Assembly: GCA_025667525.1 (NCBI GenBank)
Contig: CM046878.1
Span: 517,460,274-517,524,273 of the forward strand
DNA length: 64,000 nt
Reading direction: 5' to 3'
Source of the DNA: Glebionis coronaria
Lineage: Eukaryota > Streptophyta > Magnoliopsida > Asterales > Asteraceae
Of this stretch, positions 1-16,295 are shown in pieces. The notes below the pieces were generated by a model, which saw nothing but the letters and a program-made list of their open reading frames with translations, had not been told where the DNA came from and ran no database searches. The translations under genes and the position numbers were made by a program. Numbering within the stretch: the first letter of the stretch is position 1; the number at the start of each line of letters is the position of its first letter.

Positions 1-642
1 GAGTTTTGGTGAAAAATTTTATAAGTTTGGTTTGTATGTGTTTATGTGAAGAAAATTTAATTTATATATGTTGGTAGTGGAGGGACCTAAGTTGCCAATT
101 TGCAAACTTGTGGACCTAAAAGAAATTAATAGTTTTATAGGATAGAAAATGGTTATTGGTAAATATTGAAAATATTTACGGGGCTCGGGTTTCGTAAAAA
201 TACTTTTCAAAAGTTACAATGCATCATAAAAATGATTATATGATTTCCCGACACGACTTAATACGTAATTAAAACGAAATCGTCAGAAGTATTAATTATC
301 GAAACAATCGATAAATAAACGTAATATTTTGGGCATCCATCGGTACCGCGATCACTAGGAATTCTCGTTGTTCATTGATTTGAATAAACTCGTTAGTAAA
401 ACGCACGCGGATGATTTTAAATCAAAAACTTTGATTTAAATTAAATATGGAAAAATAAAATAAAAATTTTATAATTCCATACAAAGTATTTATCGATGAT
501 CAGAAAAATAATTAAAAAGTATAATTTTAAAAAAAATCTCAGGATTTACATATAGCAATACAGTAAAACGTAATACATTGGAAAATTCAAAAAGCACGAA
601 CAAAAAGAATAAAATAATACTGGGAAAGTACGGGTCCTCACA
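1..642 (-). repeat. Element B 3' LTR (partial, cut by window edge)
   Basis: This copy matches 17308-17959 and ends at 642 in CA; in element orientation it begins TGTGAGGACCCG, a start typical of plant Ty3 LTRs. Compared with the other copy it lacks a ~13-base duplication of GGTGAAAATTTT near its left end and carries scattered substitutions. About 2.3 kb of this LTR should lie to the left of the window. Confidence 0.85.
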
Positions 643-658
643 GTCTTCCCCCTAAAGG
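643..658 (-). other. Element B polypurine tract
   Basis: On the minus strand the bases next to the LTR read CTTTAGGGGGAAGAC, immediately followed by TGTGAGG. This is the expected plus-strand primer site and fixes the orientation of the element. Confidence 0.75.
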
Positions 659-3600
659 TACTCTGGTCCCCAGAGTTCTCCTGAATACAGTAGAAGATGC
701 AAACAAGAGGAGGTACAAAGTGTAGAACAAAATTCATTGCTTCCCAGGTAATTTCCGTACCACGACGAATCTTAACGGTTAGAATTCACTATGCTTCAGT
801 TTCTTAACTCCTTTTCGTATAACTTTTCAGTCTTGGATTAGAATAACGATCTTTCAATACGGAGATACATCAAGAGATAGAGTTGTTAGAAATACGTGCG
901 ATAAACTAACAAGAATGAACACAAGAATCGCTTAAACGGGCAAAGTGAGATAAAATGAACTAAGATTGTTTATCAACAAGGAGTCGTAAATCGTGCAACT
1001 GTAAAACGTGACAATCTTAAAATGTAAGAATCCGGTTACAAAAGAAATAGAAAGGAAAATGATTGATATATGATCCTTTTAAAATACAACCTGTCACAAT
1101 CAGTTGTCTAGGAGTTTGGTATTACTTTAAAACTTAGTTTTACATATTTTCTTTATTAAAAGAAAATTTTACCAGGTGTAGTGATTAAAAATCAAACTCT
1201 ATATAAAATGAGTCGGTAAACAGTTGTCAAATCTTTTTCTTGATCAGGACTTCAAAGTAAAAGTAACTCAGTTCAAATAGTTATTTTGATCAGCTTAAGA
1301 GCTTTTCGGGTGACTGTATGAAATTATTGTTAAAACTCAGGTTTAACGTTACCATTAGGAAAGATCAGATCTTCCAAGTTATTAAGAATCATCGTTAGAA
1401 ATTATAAATTAATTTAATAATTTCATCAGATTGACAGTAAAGTATAATAAAATCAATTACTTCAAAAGATACAACTTGACACTATTTAAACATAAGTTAT
1501 AAATTTACCCAAAGAGGATGTATAGATCCGGTACTTAACTTGAAACAGTTATTTTGGTAATTTAAACATTTGATAAAATGTATAAAACGTTCTTAAAAAT
1601 TAATAATAATTTTTAGAAATCCCAGAAGGTGATTAAGGTATCAAATGGTAAACACGTAACATTTTCTGGTTTTCAAAAGGTGGCAAGACAACAACGAATA
1701 TGAAACATATAAAGGTCAACAATCTGCATGCGAGCGATAACACAAGGGAATAAAACAAAAAATCGTATCAATTCTTAACAAACGTGATAGAACAATCGCG
1801 TCAATGATAAAAATAATAAGAAACAAAGGATTGTAGCAAGTCATCGCTTCTTGAGTGCAGTTGGTGACACCAATAACGTCTTATTAAGTTCTCACTGGTC
1901 GATACACGATCGAAAAAGAAAAGCCACACAACGAATTTTCGAATCAAAGAAAATTCTTAAGAAGTCACTTGAGAGTAAAATCAGTAAAATGAAAACATTA
2001 GCAATGAAAGGCGAAATCAACACATGATTCACACGAATGAATTTCAAGACGACAAAGTCTAACATACATCATGACAATTACACGAAATCATCGTTCACGT
2101 CCAGTCATAAATTAGGCATAGGTGATCAGGCCATGCATAATTTAGGACTAGCAATGCGATGCTCATCTTCGTAAAATCAGTATTACATATCATATAATTT
2201 AAAATATGTATATAATAGCATTTGTAAAAACAGGAATCACAATAACATATGAAACTTTTCGCCTATAAGTTACTTGCTAACTGTTTAAATCAACAATTTG
2301 TATAGTTACAAGGGTTCTTTATAAGACCGTATTAGAACAATTTGTGAAAATACATTGTAAAATTAATATAAATTAATTTTATAAGATAACCTTCAAGTAC
2401 TTAATCATGCCCAAATGGAACATTTTGTAAAATGTTTCTCAAACAATACCAGTTTGAGCTTATATGGTAACTTATAAAATAGCGAGTAAGTTACATGAGG
2501 GTAGTAGAGAGTAGTTCAAGACAGTCAATGAAATGGTTACAAGGTGATAAGGTTTCAAAACGTTTAGCCGGAATCGTCAAGAGACACATGTCAAGATGGT
2601 AACGAACGATACGAAAGCAAGAACTTCAACCTCGGTCCAATTCAGTGGTACGATAGAAGCAAAGAAAGAAAATATAGAATGACAAATAAGTCATATATAA
2701 AAGAAAGGATAAAGGAAATCCGTATGTGTGCACATCGTGATTATCTTGACAATAATATACTTTTACGAAAGTAGGGTATCAGTTAACAAATAGCACAATC
2801 ACTCTAAAAAGTTTCTATATTAGAAAGTTACCGAATTTCAAATGTTCAAGATCTATGTATATGTATGACTGAATTCAAAGTTATTATTTTATACTTGTTC
2901 AAACGCAATCATCGTTTTTTTAGTTTGCAAAGTATCATTAGTTAAAGTTTTACGAGCTCAAACGAACTCAAAAACGTTTGAATTCATATTTTTTTAAGTC
3001 TATCAATTTTGACTTTTGGGTTTGACTAGACTAATTAACTCACTAAACGATATTCTAAGACTCAAAGTCTTATGCATTTCGATGTAAAACGACGTTTCAA
3101 ACAACTTTCTAGTTTTACTCGAGACTTGAAACGGATCATAAATGGACGAAAATTTACTTGCATTAAATCTGTCAGCAAAACGATATTTTAGAACTACGCA
3201 AAAATAAGTTCTTAAGTTTCACAATCTCAAATGAGCGTAACCTGCTCGATTTTAATGTTTATTGGCCAAATTTATGTCCTAAACGGACGTCTCAACAAGT
3301 AGAAATATATATTTTTATGTCTAAAGTTATAAAAATATTTTCTCGACACTGTTAAATTTCTTGTAAAGTTTTTGTACAAAGTATATTTTTCGACACAGTT
3401 TGAAATTAAATCCAAATTTCACAATAACTAAGAATTAATGTACACACAAGACTTGTGGATTCCATAAAGACGAAAGAGGATAAACTGTATAATTAATCAT
3501 GTAAAGAAAACACAGTATGGAAATAGTTCAAGAATGCCAACGATAATCTGAGAGATAAAAAACGACGCATAACATCCGTGTCTTCAATTTCAAGATGCAA

Positions 3601-4670
3601 TGCAGGAAGGTCTTTTGGCGGTGTGATTTTTCCAAAATCACAAGACATACCGAGAAAGAAATAAAATATTAACAAGTCACACTCCTGAGGCGAGGAGGTT
3701 TAATGAAAAGGGGAGGATACAAGTAGGATCGTATTCTAAACAGTCGTCACATAATAAATGACGATCATGTGTTCAAGGTACAACGGTTGTTGTAAGTCGA
3801 AGTCGAAACGTAGAATGGTCAATAAAATAAGATGTAATCCATGTACAAGTGTCGTGTAAAACGGTGGCGTAAAGGTAAATCAAGATTATGAAAACCCACA
3901 ATACTATTCAGGTACTGATTCAACGAATGCTTCGAGATGTGTGACTCACACGATGTCTTTTAGTCTTTCTGGGAGACACATTGAGCTACACAATGGTCTA
4001 TAGACTAGACATTCAATCACAAATGGTCAACAAGCAAATTGGATATCCAAATAGATATCTTAAAAGAATTAAACAATGAAAGCAACACGCACGGTAGTAA
4101 AATGAAAATAAGGAGTTTCATCGAAAACAACACTTCTTCAATTCCGAACAATGGTATCACGAGAGTATGCACAACATGTAGCAGCGAGTCGAGAAAAACA
4201 GATGATTCAAAACGAACGAGCATATGAAATCAGTCGTATCACGCATAAATGAAATAGCAATAGTACTCAAAAAAATGAGTATGAAAAGTCAGAAGCATAC
4301 GCGCTCTGAATACAAGTATGTAACGTCATAACGATATAATATCATTGCAATAAGATCAATTCACAAGAACAAAAATTCAAGAAATACAGTATAGGCAGAT
4401 GTAATCACAATAACATTCAATGATAATTCATGAAGCACATAGGCTTTGAAATGACATAGTAATTATCGTCATTAGCGTAAAGTAATATTTCAAAATGAAA
4501 TCAAGAGATGAAATACTACAAAGATAATTAAAAGTAAATAATAAGGATTAGAGAGTTACCCGCAAAGATATCGAACAACAATGGCAAATTCTGTGTTTGA
4601 CACTTAGAAACAATTTGAACTTTCGGTTACAGACTAAGTTTTTTTTTTGAAAATGACCCAGTTCCCTATA
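659..4670 (-). other. Element B interior, no recognisable coding sequence
   Basis: This AT-rich 4 kb lies between the purine tract and the primer binding site. The longest reading frames on either strand are about 60-70 codons and show no protease, RT, RNase H, integrase or zinc-knuckle motif. I see no tandem array or tRNA-like fold. It fits the non-coding interior of a LARD-type non-autonomous element. Very ancient decayed coding sequence cannot be excluded by eye. Confidence 0.6.
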
Positions 4671-4688
4671 ACCATCGCTCTGATACCA
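4671..4688 (-). other. Element B primer binding site (initiator tRNA-Met type)
   Basis: The minus strand reads TGGTATCAGAGCGATGG three bases inside the LTR end, the usual complement of the plant initiator tRNA-Met 3' end. It marks the 5' side of the element and the inner edge of the right LTR. Confidence 0.85.
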
Positions 4689-4691
4689 ATC

Positions 4692-5952
4692 TGTGAGACC
4701 CCCAAAATCTGACATGGAACAACTAGGCAACGAGGGGGTAACACGTCATAGTATAAGAAACAATGAATTACAGTTCATACAAAGCTGACGAAATAAAAAC
4801 GTGTACATTACATCATAAAAGGTCAGAGTTTTTTTTTACATAGGTCCCAGAGTTTTAGAAGCGGAAAATTATATTATTTCGTCTCTATTTATAACATAAA
4901 GTTGCCCAAAAGATAAAATAAACTCCTGACAATTTATATAAAACCAATCTTTCAAAAGCATCACAGAAATCTCCAAGCTGCCATAATATCTTGCGGGCTC
5001 CCATCCAAGCAAAGCTAAGTAATAATACCTGAGATTAAACATGTAAAATCGTCAACATAAAGTTGAGTGATATTCATAGGTTTAGCAGTAAAGGTGTGGA
5101 ACACAAGCATTCATTTGTAAACAAGAAATAGGGGAAAATGGTTACGTACGATAACCATAGTCCGAAACATTATTATTGTTGTTTAGTTCATGAACCGAAG
5201 CTTAACTCAGTGTAAGTTCCTCTAGTCAGTATTCAGCCTAAATACTCAAGTGATAAACAAATATTAGTGCGTCAAGGTAATCGGGACGGGGATAGTCAAT
5301 CCCGATGGATCCACCCACAACATTCGCGCTTGATAGCAGGATTAATTAACGGTTTATGATCAATGAGAGGTAACTTAAGGCTAAAGACTAAAAGAAATAA
5401 TATCAATGAAAATCAGTTGGAAATCCTCAAGTTCTGGAAAGCATACAATTTCTGGATAGCATACAAGTTGAGGATAGCACACATTTTTAAATGGTTGTGT
5501 TCCACCATGTAAAATCTCACCCCGCGTTTAGAAACCATGTACAAGTAAAAGGGGCTATGAACTCACCTTAGCCACGAGGTAAGTCAATCACGGTACTCAG
5601 ATACTGAGTAGAAACAATGTAGTGAGACGATCACCGACGATATGGATGCCCGGGAAACACAAAAACCGCAACATATCAAAATAAGGCGCGCGTTAAGACT
5701 CAAACTAAAGTATTGATATGTACCAAATATAATATGACTCAAATGTTTTCAAAATATTCATATTTCAAAACCATTGACACGAACCAAAAGAATCCATACT
5801 AACCCATTTATTCCAACACTACACGTTAAAACACTTGAAATTGACTCGTTATACGACGCCAAGTCAACGCGCGTCAAACTATTCTTTAACCTTATTTGGA
5901 CCAGTAGCTAAGTCATTTATACAATGACTAAGAACTTTAATAAGTCATCATG
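4692..5952 (-). repeat. Element B 5' LTR, inner arm (interrupted by element C)
   Basis: The LTR starts at 4692 with TGTGAGACCCCC next to the primer site and is cut at 5952, where element C begins after the target site TCATG. The remainder is at 16291-17959. Joined length is about 2.9 kb. No reading frame of note occurs in this arm. Confidence 0.8.
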
Positions 5953-7123
5953 TGTCACACCCCACCATGGCGGAATATGGAGTGCGACGTATGGATATCA
6001 TCACAACATGGCGTGTCTATAGAGATAACTAAATGAAGTAAGAAATGTCATAAAATGGTGACACAAATGTCATGACAATATCTCAACAATGCAGGAGTCT
6101 AGGTAAGTAGGTAACAGTCATACCACTTACCCGAGAAAAACAATTAACATAAACAAAACAAACATATAGGTGCCAACAGTATCACTTATTAAACAAACAA
6201 CAGAAACTAAGAAGGAACGGGGATCTCCTTCTAAATGCATTCCTACGCAACTCCAAATCCTAGCCACTCAAGTTCTCACGCTTAACCATAATATCTCCTA
6301 AAAGAGACACTAAAACACGTCAACATAAAGTTGGTGAGAGTCATAGGTTTAGACTTCAACGCCAAAACCAAACCATAAGCTGTGAATAATAACCAAATAA
6401 TAACATATGGACAATGTGATACAAACATGCATTTACAACTAATATTCAAGATTAAACAACCAAACCAAATCCAAATCCAAGGCTCCCAGCCTTACCAACA
6501 CCATACTCCCATAGGCGTCCAAACACCTATGAACCAATCCCAAGGCCCCGCCTTGCCAATATCCCCTTGGTACCAAGTCAAAACATAAACAATCAAGAAT
6601 CAACTAGCAGTTAATCACATAAGTATGCACACACAAGTCCATCACCAAACACAAAACATTCACAGCAATAATTTATAAAAACAAGACAGTGTCTCTTCCA
6701 TCCCATCTGGAAGTCAAAATCATTAGTAGACATGGGACTATGAAACTCACCTGATTGAGCTTCTCCGAAAGTCTGCGTACTCGCAAAAAGCTAACATACC
6801 AAAAACACATAACCAAAACATGAACCAATCACTAAGATGGCTCATAAACCTATGATGGACATCTAACCTCCTCATATATAAATACCTCATTTATATGCTC
6901 TAAGCATCTCATTACACCCCTCTATAAAGCCCTTAACTCATTTTACTTCATAACCCGCCCCGTTAACATTTTACCCAAAACAGTCCCGGTTTTAGGTCTC
7001 CAAACTATAAGCCAAACGCCCACTTAAACATACCCATGATCTCTGTAAAGGAAACCCTATTCCCTTACATATGTTAGCTAACACCTCCCATTTGCCCCAA
7101 TCTTAAAGCTACTGTTAAGGCCC

Positions 7124-7213
<90 letters not shown>

Positions 7214-8556
7214 TTTTGTCTATCTAGATTTTACTGATTTTAAACATACAAATAGTTTGTTATGACCAGAGGGTCCTCCACTATCCCAATTGATTAGCCC
7301 TCCTCCAGATATCTTATATAACATATAAACTAACTCTTATGTTCGTTTCAAGGTCCAAGTGTACTCCTAAGTACCCTAACCATCTTAAAACATAAAAAGA
7401 AAACATGCTGATTTCAAAACTGTTTTGACCTCCGACTATTGTAACCTGTTTTTGACCCACTTCCCGACCTCCATTTTAGTTCGTTCTTGCATTGGAAAGC
7501 CACTTCAAATACCTTTCCAGGGATACTTGAATCGCCAAATAAGAGTTTGTAGAACTCCCTATATGATCAAAACAATTGACCCTAAATTCTGCCTAGTTTT
7601 TAAAAACGGGTTTAATTAAATTAACCTAATTAATTACCCATAACCCCACTAATTACAAGCCCTAAACCATCTAATCATTATGATTTCATTAAAATACAGA
7701 TTTTTATTTAAACCCTAATCTAAATCCATCATAAGATGATTATATAAACATTAAAAACAATTAAATTAAAAAGGGTTATTGAAGATTTACCTTTGATTTG
7801 TGAAAACCCCCAAATTTTGTGAAGAACCCTAATTTTTTATGAAACCCACGAATTTTATCCTTGCTCCAGGGATTATGATGTGTTTTGGTGCAATTAAAAA
7901 CATTATATGGTTAAACAAAAGAATCCTTACCCAATTATAAAAGCCTTGTTTCCTTTTTTATTTTTATTTTTCCTTTTTCTTCTCCTTTTCTTGCGTCCAA
8001 AACCGACCCAACACCCCCTAATTTCGTTTTTATTTTATTTTATTGTTAATTAATGTCTTATTAATATTAACTTAATTTACCTTAATTTATTTCAGCTCCT
8101 AAAACCCCCAAACCTCAAAACCGTAAAACTAGTCAAATTTACGCGTTTACCGTAAAAGACGTAAAATATACAGTTTTATAAAAACTCTTGGAATTTGAAA
8201 TAAACTTTATATTTAAGTCCTAAATGACTTAAAACCATCCCGAAAAATACTCCCGTGACTAAATACCTCGTCCGAGACCTCAAAATGCTAAACCGTAATT
8301 CGTAAAAATACAATTTTCTATAGTACATATACGTATACGTAAAACCACTAAATCACACCATCTCATTTCATAGTCACTACCATGTGAGCTCATGAACATG
8401 AAATCATCACACATCGTTTCACTCACAAGGTACCCCGTACCGGAAACGATATCCAAACCACAATCTATACACACCAATTAGCACATAAACACGTAAAGAC
8501 ACGTAACTAGCACAAAATAAAACTAAGTGACGAACCTCAAAACCGCGGTTGTCACA
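5953..8556 (-). repeat. Element C 3' LTR
   Basis: This 2,604-base LTR has TG..CA ends and includes the TA microsatellite at 7126-7212. The small reading frames inside it are repeated at corresponding positions in the other LTR and are not genes. Confidence 0.9.
7126..7212. repeat. (AT)n microsatellite, 87 bases, in element C 3' LTR
   Basis: This is an uninterrupted AT dinucleotide run following GGCCCCG. The same locus in the partner LTR is 149 bases long (14797-14945). Confidence 0.98.
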
Positions 8557-8577
8557 TCACTCCCTCCTAATAGAAAT
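8557..8577 (-). other. Element C polypurine tract
   Basis: In minus orientation the bases read TATTAGGAGGGAGTGA and are followed directly by the LTR start TGTGACAACC. Confidence 0.75.
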
Positions 8578-11500
8578 CTTGTCCCGAGATTTACTACTTA
8601 GGATCAAACATACCATTAGCAAACAACTGAGGATACTTGTTCTAAATGAACTCCTCTCATTTCCACGTAAACTTTAGTTCAAGTCTCAAATTACCACATA
8701 TACTAACCAACAATATTTAACTTCATTGCCAAACCCTTCACCTCACAGTCAATAAATCTCACAAATGACTCTTTGATAAAACAAAGACTCTTATTAACAC
8801 AAGTCCCGAATAATCGTACATGCTAATATGCATTCTCAAACAACATTTACCAAACCTCAATACATGAAATATATCATGTATACCACTCATTTTTCCCAGG
8901 TAATTCTATACTCATAAGCTACTGGTCCGATCTTTCCAAAGATCATAAATGGACCTACAAAACTCTACATCAACTCTTCCATTTTACCAAAACATACCAC
9001 CCATTACTATGGGTGAAACTTCATACACAACTTTGTCACTAACTCTAGTGGTTTCCTCCTTCTCTACATAGCATCCCTTGTTGCTCTCATCCTGTCCACA
9101 AACACCATTACCACATTAGTAGCCTCTTTTACCAATTCTAGTCCACAATGGGGACAACTCACCCTATGCTTTCATATAGTGCCTCAAATGGCATTTATCG
9201 ACTTCTAGTATGATAACTATCATTATATGAAAACTAAGCCATCGCTAATGAGTTTCCTAACTCCCTCTAATCAATCACTCACGCCCTCAGTGTAACTCCT
9301 AAGGTTGTATAAATATCTCACTTGCCCATCCTTTTCCAGTTAGCTGGATATACTCATATCCAATCATGTTCATCAACTCCCTTTAGTCCGTACCCCAAAC
9401 TACTTAAAAAAATTCCAATCTCCTTACAAAGTGACCTATGACGGTCTTTCACATATCCATTAGTTCTTTCAATCCAAATCAACTTATGATCTATACACAT
9501 CATCAAAAGGACGGTTATCTTAGTTAGGCCAAGCCTTTCGTCCCTATGGCAAATCACACCTATAACTCCTCATCCATTCGATTATCGATACTAAGCCTCC
9601 CAAACAATCAATATATGTCAGTGCCATTTCCTTTTCCACACTACGACAGCATTAGCCTGTGTTGTGCTTTATTCTACTCATTAGGCTCTACCAAAGTTTT
9701 ACCTTCGGTTCCTATCTCGACCTATTTCATTCATGCTTCGCTTATATACGCACTTCCTTCTTCTTCCTCAACTCATACCATACACCACGATGTGATGCTC
9801 CCCATCGTTTCTTCCCTTGTCATAATACTTCATAAGGTATTCCATACATATTAGGCTAACTTTTACGCAAAACCCTCTATTCCATCACATCCGTACGCAA
9901 TCCTTCCAACTTCTCAACTACGTGACTTCTCATTCCTCTTGAAATATGAGATGAACTAGTCAGTCTATCGAATATCACCCAACTCTCGTCGTACTTATTC
10001 CTCCACCCCATTATGTATCCCTTTCACCAACTTCTTCCTTACATCGCCCCTTTCTAAGCTACTCCTATCTATGTAGGAAGTATAGTCTACGTCCCTTTTC
10101 TCCATATGATTGTCCAAGCCACGCAACATACATGTTGACGCGTTCTCTGCTTTAGACGACTCAACTCGTGCAACCTACATCCTTCATCCAAACTACCCTA
10201 ATACGTCATCCATATAGTTCAAGTTCGTCCCAGCGTCACTTCATTCTTCTTATTCCATGTCTCATCAACCATGCTTGCCTTTCCCAGATGGTACGTGGCC
10301 TTGAAATTTTTCTTTCATCACTTAACTCTACCCATCACCTTTTCCAAATGTTTAATCAAGATGATTAAATATATGTTGGAGACGTTCATGATCTGTATAA
10401 ATCATTCTCTACGTCTCGTACCCCAAATTCCTCTAGCATTCTAGGCAGATATAACAATCCAGCTCCACTAGCTAAGTCTATCTAGTCATCTATACGCCAA
10501 AATTTTCCAAGTAGCTTCACTTGTTTTTCTCACAACCAGCTCTCCTACTCCCTCCTAATAGAGACAGACTAGAGTTTTCATGTGATTCCATGCGGATCAC
10601 ACTCTCATCTTATACCCACATTAGTTTCCATTTGTCTACTAAGCCATATTTTGAATTCTTTTTCAAATATCATACTTCTACTTTGATCTTGCACCCAACA
10701 TGAGGTGTTTTCAATCATCTTCTTCTAGGAATACTTGGTTCTCTCCTTCCATGGTTCTCCCTTATTCCTACACTATCCCGTCCAACAAAAATTCCATACT
10801 TTATTCATCAAATCTATGGAAATCACCAGTGCATTGGATAATGCATAGCTGTCTCTTCCAAAGATCTTTCATAACACCTTCACAAAACCGACTCTCTAAT
10901 CACTTCTCCACGAAACTTATTCAGCTCAACTTCACTTCTCATCCCTCGATATTGATTGCCACAAAAATTCTATCCGCGTAGTCACTCGACTCCCCTTGTT
11001 ACTTCCACGAGTTCTTAATCTCCCATGTCATGTATTCATTTCATCATGATCCACCGGTTCAGCTCTTTGTAGCTCCACTCCGATACTCGATCTGCCCTTC
11101 CTCGTCACGAACCATACGTAAATTTCCCATCTTAGTGTTTGTCACTTTTCCAGTTCTCGCAACTTTTGTGACTCCTTCGAAATTTCTTGCATCCTTCTTG
11201 CAGCCGACACGTAGTCCTTTCACCTCCTTGCTTCGCGATGTAGCTCCTTACACACTCCTTCTCGTCTCCATGATGTTACCTAGGAACTTCACACTACCAG
11301 TAGCTCCTAACTCCAACTCATCTACCATAATATTTCTAAAAGTACTTCAACCCCTCAATGGCTCACTCTTCCTTACTTGTTGTACTTCACCGTTAATCAA
11401 CCTTCTACCAATCATTCTTTCACATTCATGTTTTCCTTCACGTGTCTACTACTACCTTGCCTCCATAACTATACCAATCCCTTGCGTGTTATTTACCCAA

Positions 11501-13602
11501 CCTTTCCATTAGTATAAACTTTCTACTCTACCCTCACATCCGCTAGTACTTTCATCATTCTCCTAATGGTACTTCAACCAACCTTTAAACCAAAACACAT
11601 TTCTCCATTCTAATATCTAACCATAAGTAATACTACCCAACTCTATCCTCTCATCCTAACGTTCCCACAACCGTATAAATAAATCAACCATGACGTGTAA
11701 CCAAAGAATTCCAAACAATCGTGTCCCAAAATAAAATTTAGGGTAAAACGAACCCTAGCCAAAACAACTGAAAACAAAACAATGTAATCCAAAAGATCAA
11801 TGGAGTGTTCCAACAACGAAAAATTAGACTCTTCACGATTAGTATTACCAAATCTCGATACCTTAGAAAATTTTTAAACTTTCGCCCCATTTAGTTACTC
11901 CTCATAAGAATCAAACTTCAATACTACAAAAATCAATCATACTCATTTTTAATCAATAACTCATCCGTTTATCTTCATCATTTTATCCAGATATCAACTA
12001 GTTAGTATACTACAATCTTATTCTAACCATTATCTTATTTACCCATATTAAACTTATTTCACTTGTTATTATGAAACCAATACATGTTTATAAAATACAG
12101 TTTTTTTTACTCTTTCCGTCTTAGTTAAATTATTCTAAAATTTTAACTCCAATTAAGAAAATTATTGTAAAATTTCTTTACCCCTTTAAAATATATTATC
12201 ACATGTTACATAGAAGACTAATCCAATTATTTTCAAGACAACTTTTTTTTATAACCTACTACTACAACCAAAAAAATGTGAATTACGATATCATACCATA
12301 CCCTTACAAATTATTTTCAAAACCGTTTCCTATAAGTAGCCAGACTTATTTGCAAGAAAATTTAGTAGTTCGCATTAATAAAAATACATACCCGAATGTA
12401 GACACACATCCAAAAGACTCAAAACGTCGTTGGAACTCCATCAAAATCCAGCACCATAAAACACGAACAAACACAAGGTACGTTCAAGTTATAATAACTA
12501 GTGAACGACCATATACCATAACTTAACACATAGTAGTACATATACATCCGCATATATATACCTATTTAATCACCCAAAACATACTCGTTACCATACATAT
12601 CAGATCAACTAATCGCGTCATACACTCGTTTTTTTTCTACGAGTAACCACCATCTTACCACAAGGCATAAAACCCATCACTAAAACCAGTCCCTATCGTG
12701 TGACCCCATAATCACACAACATGACTATAACCCAAAACAATAACACACTCAAAAATATCCATATCGTAGGCAACCGTTACATAAACCCATATACTATACA
12801 TATACCAATAATCCACATCTCATCATATACAAGCATGTACTAACCCTCTTTCATGCAATCATACTTAGGAACCCATTAAAGTTGTGGTACTTGTATAACT
12901 ATGTTGGCCACCATACTTATACAATTACCCTTTCCCCAATGCACTCCCTCCTATGATGACACTTATAAGAATTAATACAACATATAACACATAAATCCAT
13001 CAACTCACCTAAGCACATAACCACATAAACAATAAGGTCTAAAACTCTAACTATTTAAATAACATAGTCAAACTCTTGAAATACATAAATCCATAGTCTA
13101 GCTAAAACAGCATAGACTAAATCCAAAACGAAAACGTAATCAGTTATAAGTCATATCGCCCATAAGAGTGGAAATAGCTAAAAATCCTTCATACCCACCT
13201 ACTCCTAATAACTCGAACCACCACATGATTCTTAGGGAACATGACTTAAACATCAAAAGAAAAAAAATACTATACCTTAGGTACATAAAATAACCCAACA
13301 AAAGATAGAAACTACCATGTACCAAATTATGTACTATAACGTACAATTTAAGCAAAATACGACAATGACTAGCGTGGATGATTATGGTTCAACCAGCACT
13401 AGTCACATCCTGAAAAGAAAAATAACATGTGGCTAAGTATGAACTTACTATGGTTCAATTCATACTAGTCAAAACATCACAATAAATAACATCCAAACAC
13501 ATCTATTATTATAAAATGCACACATACTCCTATGACGCCTATATGCAGGGACCCTTAAGCTATAGACTAGGCTACGCGACTAGGCAACCTAATTCTCTAT
13601 AA
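8578..13602 (-). pseudogene. Element C interior: degenerate gag-pol
   Basis: The 5 kb interior has the size expected for a Ty3 gag-pol, but no minus-strand frame stays open. Integrase remnants near the left (3') end show that pol reads leftward. I could not place RT, protease or gag confidently further right. Several plus-strand frames of 60-160 codons (for example 9546-9854 and 11030-11512) are rich in Ser, Leu, Pro and Thr, as expected from the antisense of a low-stop region, and I do not regard them as genes. Confidence 0.65.
8900..9260 (-). pseudogene. pol: Integrase C-terminal remnant of element C
   Basis: Translating the minus strand in shifting frames gives, in the right order, the Ty3 integrase landmarks PFEALY (near 9190), a segment like RATRDA..RRRKPLEL (near 9080), and GPFMIFGKIGPVAYEY (near 8920). 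The last matches the conserved GPF-hydrophobic-GPVAY motif that precedes the chromodomain in plant chromoviruses. Multiple stops and frameshifts separate the blocks, so no functional protein can be made. Confidence 0.7.
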
Positions 13603-13620
13603 CCATTGTCTCTGATACCA
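13603..13620 (-). other. Element C primer binding site (tRNA-Met type)
   Basis: The minus strand reads TGGTATCAGAGACAATGG three bases inside the right LTR, confirming orientation and LTR edge. Confidence 0.85.
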
Positions 13621-13623
13621 TTC

Positions 13624-16290
<2,667 letters not shown>

Positions 16291-16295
16291 TCATG

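Noticed and set aside
4671..4688. tRNA-like sequence
   Set aside because: Only the short complement of the tRNA 3' end is present; it is a retrotransposon primer binding site, as at 13603, 21357, 31809 and 47617.
9546..11512. Series of plus-strand frames up to 160 codons rich in Ser, Leu, Pro, Phe
   Set aside because: They lie antisense to the degenerate pol of element C and share no motif with known proteins; low stop density comes from base composition.
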